Positions 1 to 7,727 of a stretch of DNA of 25,980 nucleotides are shown one piece after another. The stretch's first letter is position 1. The number at the start of each line of letters is the position of its first letter. The translations under genes were made by a program, and so were the position numbers. Below the pieces are notes generated by a model. The model made no database searches, was not told the DNA's origin, and worked only from the letters and a program-made list of their open reading frames with translations. The DNA is from a virus: positions 1-25,980 of the IMG/VR virus record IMGVR_UViG_3300027906_000134; one strand, written 5' to 3'.

Positions 1-1463
1 AATAATGCGAACCTTCTTACATCCCATTTAAGTTCCATAAGTCTGTTATTTCTTGCAGCCTCATCACCTTCAGTTTCTGTAAGTATTGTACTAATAAATG
101 CAGGGGTTCTTTGTATATGAGCATCAGCGTCATTATTTTTATTAGCTGTATGAGCAGATATATCATAATTACTAGGATTAGTATCTGGCTGTACTAATAA
201 ATTCTGCCAAGCACCTCTATTTTTATCTGCCTCTTTACCAAAACCTAGATATGCTGCATGACCAGCCTCTAATTGAGCATAAATATAATCCCAAGCAAAT
301 TTCTGTCTATCATCTGGCCTCATCTTTTGTAGACCAGGATTATTTTGAAGATTGACAACAGTATAAGCTACTAGTCTTGAGTAATGACCTATCTTGTTTT
401 CGTTGTCAGTAGCCTCCTTATTAAAACCTAAATATGTTTTTAGTTTTGGGTCAATAAAGTCTAAATTTGCCATTATATGTTTAGTTGCAGCCGTTATCTG
501 TTCTGGTGATGGTGGTTCTATAGCCGTTATTGTTACCGTTGGCTCTGGATTATAGGGACTTCCTTGTAGATTAATGGGTCTATCTATTATATGTCCGTTT
601 GCATCATAAAAAATACCTCTTGCATGCTCTTGTGTAGTTGTTTGATTACCTGATGTAAATGTAGATTTATTAATATATTTAGAATTTTCAAACATCTTGC
701 CTTGAATAGTTCCGTCAGCCATGCCAGCCCTAATACTAAGTAATAAGGCATCGTGTTCACCACTCCTTTCACCTTTCTGTCTTTCATATTCTTCAACAGC
801 TTCAACCCATTCGTAAAACTCATCTCCTACAGGAGTTCCTCTTAATAAGTCTGATTGTTTAGTTCCGTTCCATTTAAGAGTTTCTTCATCATGTGAACCC
901 ATAAATCTTCTAACTCCTTTCTTAACTTGTCCAAAAACATCAGTAGGATTCTTTCTTGCATTATATATATCAAATTCTTGTAGTAGAGTCGCTTGGTCAG
1001 GAACATCTAAAGATTCCTCATACATTTTTTCATAAGCAGGTAATAACCTTACAGCTTCTTTGTCTGCGTAATCCTTTACCAAAGCTGAATAATTATTAAA
1101 ATCTAAATGTGCAAAGGGACCTTCTGGATTGTTAAAGTCAGCTCTTGCTTCTTCAAAAATTTTAGCCTGTAAAGCTATTAAATCTACCTTGCCATCTTTA
1201 GTTAATGTAGCTTCAACACCTTCTCTTGTTCTAGTTTGACCACTATAGAAATTCTCAATCCAAGCTCTTTGAGGAACATTGTTCTGTTGTAAGGCCTCTC
1301 CTTTCTCCTTAGCTATACTCTCAACTCCTTTTAGTAGATAGTCTAACCCTATCAAGTTTTTAGAAAAATCATCTTCTCTTTTTGCCTGCTTTTCCTTATA
1401 AGCTCTTGCGTCTGCAAACTTTTCTTCAGCAAATTCTACACCACCATCATCATATAGTCCCAT
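1..1463 (-). CDS. Large virion/internal protein, 3' end beyond window
   Basis: An open frame of about 487 codons starts at ATG 1463 and runs off the left edge without a stop. The protein begins MGLYDDGGVEFAEEKFADAR and is hydrophilic and mostly helical, with many charged residues and no signal peptide or membrane segment. It starts one base after the stop of the upstream gene. I recognise no domain in the visible part. Its place at the end of the structural block, after two proteins that look like ejection or internal virion proteins, suggests a large internal virion protein of the kind that podoviruses encode last. That role is inferred from position and not from motifs. The missing C-terminus could hold a recognisable domain, for example a lytic one. 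Confidence 0.8.
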   Translation of the reverse strand, partial: MGLYDDGGVEFAEEKFADARAYKEKQAKREDDFSKNLIGLDYLLKGVESIAKEKGEALQQNNVPQRAWIENFYSGQTRTREGVEATLTKDGKVDLIALQAKIFEEARADFNNPEGPFAHLDFNNYSALVKDYADKEAVRLLPAYEKMYEESLDVPDQATLLQEFDIYNARKNPTDVFGQVKKGVRRFMGSHDEETLKWNGTKQSDLLRGTPVGDEFYEWVEAVEEYERQKGERSGEHDALLLSIRAGMADGTIQGKMFENSKYINKSTFTSGNQTTTQEHARGIFYDANGHIIDRPINLQGSPYNPEPTVTITAIEPPSPEQITAATKHIMANLDFIDPKLKTYLGFNKEATDNENKIGHYSRLVAYTVVNLQNNPGLQKMRPDDRQKFAWDYIYAQLEAGHAAYLGFGKEADKNRGAWQNLLVQPDTNPSNYDISAHTANKNNDADAHIQRTPAFISTILTETEGDEAARNNRLMELKWDVRRFAL

Positions 1464-1464
1464 T

Positions 1465-2097
1465 TTATTGTCCTCTTTCTAATAAACTTTGAGGTTCTTC
1501 CTCAATAGAGTTCTCTTGTTTATCTAATAAATTAATCTCAGGTATATCTTCTAGTTTAGCTACTACTTCTGTAGGTAGAACCCCAGCAGGTACCCTACCT
1601 GTATTCTTTTCTTTCTTTTCTTTAACCATCTGTGCAGCTACTTTAGCTTTTTCTACAAGTATGGACTCCTCTTCATCCATATCCCCATCTTGCATATCAA
1701 AGATATTCTCATCGTCTTCATCATCTATTCTATATTTAATACCTGCCTTTTCCGCTAAAGACATAAGTAAATACATTATAGGCTCCATAAGCATCATCAT
1801 TAAATCAGGATTCCATTTACCTTCTCTAAAACCTACATACCCTATTTGCATAGCTAAGTCTGTAATAGTTACTCCATCACCTATAGCTAATACCATAGGA
1901 GTATAAGCTTCTTCTTCTAGTAATTCTAAAGCAACAAAGTTTAAAGCTTCTCTAAAATCTGTGAAATCAGGAGCTGACTCAAAAGGTCTTCTTTGCTCAG
2001 GGTCTGATGTTAAAGATTGCCCAGGAATAGGATGTTGTCTATTTCCAAAAGCTTCTACTGCTTGAGGATTCATCTCCTCGCCTATCATTTGTTTCAT
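1465..2097 (-). CDS. Acidic structural-module protein of unknown function
   Basis: A 210-aa protein. The ATG at 2097 is preceded by GGGAG, which overlaps the end of the upstream gene, so translation is probably coupled. Residues about 45 to 115 look like a compact helical domain with a Met-rich helix (MMMLMEPIMYLLMSLAEKAG). An Asp/Glu-rich linker follows at about 123 to 145, then a charged tail. There is no signal peptide. The Met-rich helix is amphipathic rather than a clear membrane span. I do not recognise the family. Lying between two probable internal virion proteins, it may be a virion component or an assembly partner for one of them. Confidence 0.8.
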   Translation of the reverse strand: MKQMIGEEMNPQAVEAFGNRQHPIPGQSLTSDPEQRRPFESAPDFTDFREALNFVALELLEEEAYTPMVLAIGDGVTITDLAMQIGYVGFREGKWNPDLMMMLMEPIMYLLMSLAEKAGIKYRIDDEDDENIFDMQDGDMDEEESILVEKAKVAAQMVKEKKEKNTGRVPAGVLPTEVVAKLEDIPEINLLDKQENSIEEEPQSLLERGQ

Positions 2098-2100
2098 TAT

Positions 2101-3177
2101 TTATCTCCCTAATCCTGTATCTAAACTACCAGCCATAGTATTCATATACGATTGCCATGCAGGTACTCCTGGATTTAAAATATCACTTGTATATGCTGAA
2201 GTTAGCATTCCAGTTGCTTGCCAACTATTACCTTTTTTAGAATGGAATAAGTCTACTTCATTAAAAATATTAGCATTAGACTGTCTTCCTATATCCATAA
2301 TATTAGGTATATTAGTAGTATAGTAATTAGGTGTATCAGGACCTCCTGTTATTGCATGACTGAGTAAATCTCTTGTGCCTGTCTGTAATCCTTGAGTTGC
2401 ACCTACTTGAATTTGATTCTTACTCCAATCATATAAATCAAACTCTTTCCAATCTTTTTTCATCTTATCTAAAAGTCCTAAATCACCAACATCAGTTAAA
2501 TTCTTTTTAGAACTTAACTCAGTAAGATACTTATTATGGTCAAGTTCAAAGCCTTGTGTTAGACTTCCTTTATCAAAAGGTTTATACGAAGTGTCAGGCA
2601 TTCCTACAGTATCTAAATTTAGTTTTACTGTCATATTACTATCACCTGCTAGTTGCTTCATACGGTTCATATACTGCTCACCAGTAGCTTCCCCTCCTAA
2701 TTTATCAATCCATTTACCATCTTCTAATTTAGCACTTTGGAAATCAAAGTCTTTACCAGGAAGTTGTCCTGAACCAATCCATCCACCATCAGGTGTTGGA
2801 GTCCAACCACGACCTTTAAGAAAGTTACCTGCTGAATCTATAGCACCACTTATTTGACTACTAACATTCGTATAAGTTTTTCCAACCCAAGTTCCTGCTT
2901 TATTGATAGCATCTAAAGACCTACCTAAAGCATCCTTAAAGAAACCTGAATTAGGACCCATTAATTTTGAACTCCAAGTAGATAATTTACCTGCCGTGCC
3001 AAATAATGAACCTATACCTTGCATAGCATAGGGCATTAGAAACATCATTCCTACTTGTCCTACTATACCTAACTTACCTACGGCTTTCATTACTTTACCA
3101 AAGACTTTCTTAATGCCTTTGCCTATTTTCTTAACGCCTTTTTTGACGCCTTTCCATATTTTACTTAAAAATCCCAT
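2101..3177 (-). CDS. Virion protein with cationic, membrane-active-like N-terminus
   Basis: A 358-aa protein. Residues 1 to 36 form a Lys/Gly-rich amphipathic segment (MGFLSKIWKGVKKGVKKIGK and onward) that resembles helical antimicrobial peptides. A hydrophobic stretch follows at about 37 to 62 (VGQVGMMFLMPYAMQGIGSL). The remainder is polar, rich in Gly, Asn, Ser and Thr, and looks like a soluble virion domain. There is no signal cleavage site. The gene lies between a long helical protein and an acidic protein, with 3-base gaps on each side. I infer an internal or ejected virion protein that inserts into or destabilises the host membrane during DNA entry. This rests on composition and position, and no homologous enzyme domain was recognised. 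Confidence 0.8.
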   Translation of the reverse strand: MGFLSKIWKGVKKGVKKIGKGIKKVFGKVMKAVGKLGIVGQVGMMFLMPYAMQGIGSLFGTAGKLSTWSSKLMGPNSGFFKDALGRSLDAINKAGTWVGKTYTNVSSQISGAIDSAGNFLKGRGWTPTPDGGWIGSGQLPGKDFDFQSAKLEDGKWIDKLGGEATGEQYMNRMKQLAGDSNMTVKLNLDTVGMPDTSYKPFDKGSLTQGFELDHNKYLTELSSKKNLTDVGDLGLLDKMKKDWKEFDLYDWSKNQIQVGATQGLQTGTRDLLSHAITGGPDTPNYYTTNIPNIMDIGRQSNANIFNEVDLFHSKKGNSWQATGMLTSAYTSDILNPGVPAWQSYMNTMAGSLDTGLGR

Positions 3178-3180
3178 ATC

Positions 3181-5484
3181 TTAACTACTCCCAAATAATC
3201 TATTTACAACATTTGATGCTTTATCAAAGTTGGAGGACCATGTTTTTGCAGCATCTCCTTCTGCCTGTGCAGCAGACATCATTGCTTGAAGCTTTCTATT
3301 AGCAGTATCTGTAGCCCATCTGAAATCATAATCAGCTTGGTCTCTTAATTCCTGCCATAAGAAAGATTGTGCGGCCTGTGTAAGACCAAAAGCATTCTGT
3401 GCATTCTGTTGATTGATTGCATTCTGTGCAGCAGTATCTGCTGTATTTGCTTTTCTTCTCCAATCATAATTAGAATTTATAACAGCTTGCTCATTCGCAG
3501 CATTCCATTGCTGTCTATTATAATTGAGTTGCTCATTAAATTGTTCAACTTGATTCATAATAGCAGAATTAGCTTTATTAACATCAGCTATTCTTTGAAC
3601 ATCTCTAGCTTCTGCAGCATTAGCCTGTTGCGAATTATATTGTTTTACTAAGTTAATCTGTCCTGCATTATACTGTTTAATCTGTGTTTCTATCTGAGAC
3701 ATAAACTGTTGAGCCTGTTGGTCAGAAGTTGCATTAAACTGTCTTGCAGCATTTTGAGCAGATTGATTACTTAATAATCTTTGTTGCTCATTCTGAGCTT
3801 TAATTACATTTGCAGCTTGTTGGTTACTTAAATTAGCCATATCTGTTTGTAAAAAAGCTTGAGCATTTTGTATCTGAGTTTTCTGATAGAAGTCAGCGTC
3901 TGCTAAATTTTCTTGAGCTTTCATAGCAGCATTCTGAATAGCACTTTGCTGTTCATTACTAGCTTCTGTTAAACTTACTGTTTGAAAGAATTTACTATCA
4001 GCCATTGCTTTTTGTTGGTCAGAAGTAAACTGAGCCATGTCTAAATTAAATACATTCTGTGCATTTGATAAAACTGTTTGCTGTCTTCTTTGAGCATTAG
4101 CTTCTGATTCAGCAGCTTCAATTCCTCTTTGCTGAGCAACACTAGCTTGAATAGCTTGTGCATTAGCCTGAGCTATAGGAAGTGATGATTGAATAATAGT
4201 ATTAACTAAAGCATCTCTAGCAATAGATGAAGCTTCTAAACCTCTCTTAGCTAACATAGTTTCTACACTAGCTACAGCAGGTCTTGCCCAAACAGGAATC
4301 TCTCCTTCTTCTACTCCTTTTAATAAGGTATCAATTTGATTAGATACTAAAGCTTCTTCAGGTAATCCTTCTATAACTCCTCTTTCTCTTTCAGTAAAAG
4401 ATGTTAATCTATCTTCTAAAGCTTGAGGGTCATTTCCTAACTCTTCAATAGCTCCTTCTTCTAAGCCTGCATTTCTTAACTGCTTCTTAGCTCTAGTAAT
4501 TTTAGCTAAAGAACTTCCTACATTTTCTACAATAGGAGCTAAGGCATTTTCTGATAATTTTCCTACGACTCTTTCTGCAACTGCTCCTTTTTGTATAACA
4601 ACATCTACATCATTAATAATAGGAGCATTAGCTACATTAGCAGCTTTTGCTAAATTAACATCTGCTTCATCAGCTATTGCAGCTTCTGCTTCAGCAGCTT
4701 TATTTATTTTACTACCATCTCCCATTCCTGTAGTAACTACTTCTCTAGCAGGGTCAACTTGTTGAAGAGTAGATGTGTCAATAGTATCAACCTCTTCAGC
4801 TCTAGTTTGGTCTATTCCATATCCTAGAACTTGTCCTGCATCTGGAGCAACTACTGTAGGAGCTTCTGTACCTACTCTTCCTATCTTAGCAAAATTAGGC
4901 ACAGGTACAGTTCCTTCAGGTATATTTCCTGTAGCTATATTTCTAGCTTTAGCACCTGTATCGCTTACTCTTCCTCGTCTTTGGTCTTCAAACCAATCTT
5001 TCTTCTGAGCATCTGTCATAGTGTCCCAGTTTGGAGGTAAGTCTGAAGGAATAGCTGGGCCTGTAGGTCCTGTTCCTCCTTCTCCTGGTCCTGAAGGTCC
5101 TCCGGGTCCACCTGGTCCTCCGGGTCCTTGTATAGGTCCTTTTGGTGGTGGTGGCGGAACTCTAGGAGGTCTAGGAGGAAATTTTCCGCCTCTTCCTTTT
5201 CCTGTTCCATCCCAATCAACAGGGTCATCATTTCCATCTGCTGGTCCTTCATAAAAATTAAAGCCTTGTCCAGTTGTAAATCCTGGTCCTGTACTTACTA
5301 CATCTGAGGAAGGTCCTGTAGGTGTAGAGGGAGAAAATTTAATAGAGGATTCATTAGGTAATAAACTAACCTTATTATCTCTATCTTCTTGAGGCTTAGG
5401 TCTGTAGCTACCTCCTTTAATAAAGTTTTCTCTTTTAGCTACTGCTCTTTTACGATTACTATTTCTTTTTCGTTTTTTTGACAT
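3181..5484 (-). CDS. Long helical virion protein with Gly-Pro-rich hinge
   Basis: A 767-aa protein. Residues 1 to 18 are very basic (MSKKRKRNSNRKRAVAKR). A Pro-rich run at about 103 to 116 leads into a short collagen-like stretch at about 117 to 143 made of GPG, GPS and GPT triplets, with no lysine in the triplets. From about 430 to 745 the chain is dominated by Gln, Ala and Asn with helix-forming spacing and recurring Q-x-x-A-x-Q patterns, so it is probably a long coiled coil. Proteins of this composition are frequent in marine podovirus structural clusters. I infer an internal virion or tail-needle-like protein. The ATG at 5484 lies inside the end of the preceding 40-aa gene, and its Shine-Dalgarno is weak (GGGAAAG). 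Confidence 0.85.
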   Translation of the reverse strand: MSKKRKRNSNRKRAVAKRENFIKGGSYRPKPQEDRDNKVSLLPNESSIKFSPSTPTGPSSDVVSTGPGFTTGQGFNFYEGPADGNDDPVDWDGTGKGRGGKFPPRPPRVPPPPPKGPIQGPGGPGGPGGPSGPGEGGTGPTGPAIPSDLPPNWDTMTDAQKKDWFEDQRRGRVSDTGAKARNIATGNIPEGTVPVPNFAKIGRVGTEAPTVVAPDAGQVLGYGIDQTRAEEVDTIDTSTLQQVDPAREVVTTGMGDGSKINKAAEAEAAIADEADVNLAKAANVANAPIINDVDVVIQKGAVAERVVGKLSENALAPIVENVGSSLAKITRAKKQLRNAGLEEGAIEELGNDPQALEDRLTSFTERERGVIEGLPEEALVSNQIDTLLKGVEEGEIPVWARPAVASVETMLAKRGLEASSIARDALVNTIIQSSLPIAQANAQAIQASVAQQRGIEAAESEANAQRRQQTVLSNAQNVFNLDMAQFTSDQQKAMADSKFFQTVSLTEASNEQQSAIQNAAMKAQENLADADFYQKTQIQNAQAFLQTDMANLSNQQAANVIKAQNEQQRLLSNQSAQNAARQFNATSDQQAQQFMSQIETQIKQYNAGQINLVKQYNSQQANAAEARDVQRIADVNKANSAIMNQVEQFNEQLNYNRQQWNAANEQAVINSNYDWRRKANTADTAAQNAINQQNAQNAFGLTQAAQSFLWQELRDQADYDFRWATDTANRKLQAMMSAAQAEGDAAKTWSSNFDKASNVVNRLFGSS

Positions 5485-5581
5485 TTTTCTTTCCCATGCG
5501 TTTTTTTAATTTCATAAAAAGTTTTGGACTTTTAATTTCTGATATGGAGATAACTATAGCTTTTTGTTCGTCTTTCTTCAC
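5459..5581 (-). CDS. Small basic protein, GTG start, overlapping both neighbours
   Basis: A 40-codon frame that fills the otherwise empty gap between the membrane/coiled-coil gene and the 767-aa gene. The GTG at 5581 shares its first base with the TAG stop of the upstream gene (TAGTG) and is preceded by GAGGTG about six bases upstream, a good Shine-Dalgarno. The product starts VKKDEQKAIVISISEIKSPK and ends in a Lys-rich tail (KKTKKK). Its last 26 bases overlap the start of the 767-aa gene in another frame, which fits translational coupling. I recognise no family. The basic tail would suit nucleic acid or acidic-protein binding. The case for a real gene rests on the ribosome site and exact junctions. 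Confidence 0.5.
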   Translation of the reverse strand: MKKDEQKAIVISISEIKSPKLFMKLKKRMGKKNVKKTKKK

Positions 5582-5820
5582 TACTTCACCTCAAATAATT
5601 TATCTACCTTTTCATGTAGTTTTTCTAATCTTTCCATTAAAACATTCATATCGTTCTTTACTTCCCTTTTTGTTATATATTCTCTAGCTAGTTCTTCTCT
5701 TGTTTTATTTAAGAGTATATCAATTCGTTTAGCTTCTCCTTCATTCTTACGCATTGAAAAAATGATAGGAGCAATTACTAAAGTTATTATTACATTCCAA
5801 AATAAATGTGCCTCTTCCAT
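5581..5820 (-). CDS. Membrane-anchored coiled-coil protein, holin or spanin-like candidate
   Basis: A 79-aa protein with one N-terminal membrane helix (about residues 5 to 22, LFWNVIITLVIAPIIFSM) followed by a long charged helix that runs to the C-terminus and looks like a coiled coil. I chose the ATG at 5820 because it overlaps the TAA of the upstream enzyme gene (TAATG) and has AGGAGA nine bases upstream. An ATG at 5853 would add 11 residues inside the upstream gene and lacks that spacing. Similar small anchor-plus-coil proteins occur in many marine phages, usually without a proven function. Placement next to fibre and ejection genes allows a holin, inner-membrane spanin or ejection-anchor role. 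None is shown by the sequence. Confidence 0.8.
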   Translation of the reverse strand: MEEAHLFWNVIITLVIAPIIFSMRKNEGEAKRIDILLNKTREELAREYITKREVKNDMNVLMERLEKLHEKVDKLFEVK

Positions 5821-7676
5821 TATATTGAGTCTCCTGGATATCTGTTCGACCAAATAGTTAAACTATATTTAGTTCCCGAGATAAGAGGTACACATTCATG
5901 TCCGTGTGTTACTTGTCCTGGAAATAAAATCATTTTGCCTACAGGTATATTTTTATTACTTATATTCTGTTTAGGATATACCAAGTCAGCTCCTTCATAA
6001 TCATCATTTAGTTTAATACTTCCTGTAACTAAACTAGCATCGTGATGTAAAGGTAAATCTTTTTGAGTATCTAAATTATATCTCATTACAAAGGCATCTC
6101 TAAGTCCATACATCTCTATTGGTTTCCAGTATTTCTCTACAATAGGAACAACCTTTGCATTCCAAACTTCTTCTAACTCTTCCCATAACCCTAATTCTTT
6201 CAATCTTATTTCTTGAGCAGGGAATTTATCATACTTTAAACTATCCCATTTTCCGTTAATATCTGCTAATTCCATTAACCTCTCACATTGTTCTTGGGTC
6301 ATAAAATCAATAACAATCATATTATCTTCTATAATCTCATACTCAGAAGATTCATTAGACTCAAAGTAATTTTCTGTTTGAGGAAAAAATCTATTATATA
6401 ACTGCTCAAACTTTTTCTTTGTTCTTTCTCCACCGTTACCGTGGTATATACAAGGACAACAATTAGTTTCAGGATTAAATAATTGTCCTGATATACTATT
6501 TATAGTAGTAGAAGATTCATGTGTTTGAAATATATAACATTCATAATCTAACTTAATATCAAACTTATTACTTAAAAATAATTTCTGATAATATAATTGG
6601 TCATCTCCATCATCAGATACACTATCTTCAGAAAGCATTTTATTTAACTCTCCTACTTCTCCTATGAAAGTTCCACTATTTAAAAATCTATATTTAGTAG
6701 CGGCCATTGGAAAATCATGCTCTATATTTGCATCAGGCCAACAAAACTGTTCTGCTGAAAATAAAATTTTACAATTAAAATCTAAAAATCTTTCTACTAT
6801 AGTTTCTAAATTATCTGCATAGAAAACATCATAAGCATCTGTAAATAAAACAATATCAGTAGATGGTAAATTTTTTATATAATCTCTTAAAAGATTAACT
6901 TTCATTCCACCGCCTGGTCCTGACATATCTGTTCCTAACCAAACTACATTAGTACCTAAGTTCTTTACATTTATTCCTACTTTACTAGCACTTGTATTTA
7001 ACTTACTGCACTTCTTCCTGTCTGTCCCTATAGTTAAAGGATGAACCTTAAACTCTCTAAAAACATTACTTGACTCTATATCACTAGAACTTTCTTCTCT
7101 TGATAACTGATTACACGCATCTTCTTTTAAAGCAACGGCATCTATATAGTTATATGTAGTTATCATTTCAGGTAAATATTCATCTACTGGTATCATGTCT
7201 TGTATATTAACATGTTCGAGTAAAATTCTAGCAGTCTTTGGTTTAATAACATAGGCTGTTAAGTTATAAGGATAAAAAGGTTTTTCAATTTTATCATTTA
7301 TATTTATAACTTTAGTAGGTTCATTTTCATTTCGTTGTAAATAAACAAAGTCATATGTATCTATTAAACTTCTATAATACTCTTCATCCCAAGTATTATT
7401 AATAACGGCATCATCTTCTAAAATAATAATTGGTTCATCTAGTCTTATACATTCTTCCCAAGCTTTTGCATGAGAAAGAAAACAAGCAATTTCACTTTTT
7501 AAAAGAGGTCTATTATTAAAAGGCCCTACCCAATTTTCTCTTGCCTTTATAGTTCTAGAAAAATCTTCTAGTTTATAATCTATTGCTTCTAAATATCTAT
7601 AATTCTTTAAACTGTTTTTATTAAAATTTTGTTTTCTATCTGTTCTTCTCTTTAAACTTATTACTACCTTTTTCAT
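5820..7676 (-). CDS. Trifunctional collagen-lysine hydroxylase and galactosyl/glucosyltransferase-like enzyme
   Basis: A 618-aa protein with three domains. Residues about 1 to 225 match GT25 collagen galactosyltransferases: VVISLKRRTDR at the start, FLSH at 66-69, EDD at 87-89 and PVDEYLPEM at 163-171. Residues about 235 to 430 match the glucosyltransferase domain of animal PLOD3/LH3: GGG-MKV at 255-260, the metal-binding DAYD at 280-283, LFSAEQFCWPD at 305-315, RFLNSG at 330-335, DGDDQLYY at 356-363 and HGNG at 412-415. Residues about 445 to 618 match the lysyl hydroxylase domain: HHD at 544-546, DYEGA, FPGQVTHGH with the distal His at 593, and the 2-oxoglutarate-binding basic residue at 603, which is Lys instead of the usual LH Arg. 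The accessory domain between the last two in animals is missing. I infer that it hydroxylates Lys and adds Gal then Glc in the Gly-X-Lys fibre encoded upstream. Activity is untested. Confidence 0.92.
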   Translation of the reverse strand: MKKVVISLKRRTDRKQNFNKNSLKNYRYLEAIDYKLEDFSRTIKARENWVGPFNNRPLLKSEIACFLSHAKAWEECIRLDEPIIILEDDAVINNTWDEEYYRSLIDTYDFVYLQRNENEPTKVININDKIEKPFYPYNLTAYVIKPKTARILLEHVNIQDMIPVDEYLPEMITTYNYIDAVALKEDACNQLSREESSSDIESSNVFREFKVHPLTIGTDRKKCSKLNTSASKVGINVKNLGTNVVWLGTDMSGPGGGMKVNLLRDYIKNLPSTDIVLFTDAYDVFYADNLETIVERFLDFNCKILFSAEQFCWPDANIEHDFPMAATKYRFLNSGTFIGEVGELNKMLSEDSVSDDGDDQLYYQKLFLSNKFDIKLDYECYIFQTHESSTTINSISGQLFNPETNCCPCIYHGNGGERTKKKFEQLYNRFFPQTENYFESNESSEYEIIEDNMIVIDFMTQEQCERLMELADINGKWDSLKYDKFPAQEIRLKELGLWEELEEVWNAKVVPIVEKYWKPIEMYGLRDAFVMRYNLDTQKDLPLHHDASLVTGSIKLNDDYEGADLVYPKQNISNKNIPVGKMILFPGQVTHGHECVPLISGTKYSLTIWSNRYPGDSI

Positions 7677-7696
7677 GTTATAATACCTCTTTATAG

Positions 7697-7725
7697 ATTA
7701 TAACATTTAGTTATAAGTTTGTAAA
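7697..7725 (-). promoter_or_regulatory. Sigma-70-like promoter for the collagen-modifying enzyme
   Basis: On the minus strand TTTACA (7720-7725) and TATAAT (7697-7702) are separated by exactly 17 bases. They fill the only gap (51 bp) in this part of the gene block. Transcription would start near 7690, just ahead of the AGAGGT ribosome site (about 7685-7690) and the ATG at 7676. In AT-rich DNA such matches can arise by chance, but one full and one 5-of-6 hexamer at ideal spacing in an intergenic gap are suggestive. Confidence 0.5.
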
Positions 7726-7727
7726 TC

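Noticed and set aside
587-823. 78-aa leftward frame within the left-edge gene
   Set aside because: It lies out of frame inside the long open frame 1..1463 and has no start-site support.
5821-5853. Upstream ATG at 5853 for the membrane/coiled-coil gene
   Set aside because: It lies deeper inside the enzyme gene. The ATG at 5820 has the TAATG junction and a well-placed AGGAGA.
5478-5857. Rightward frames opposite the small genes at 5.5-5.8 kb
   Set aside because: Antisense shadows of leftward genes that have ribosome sites and exact junctions.
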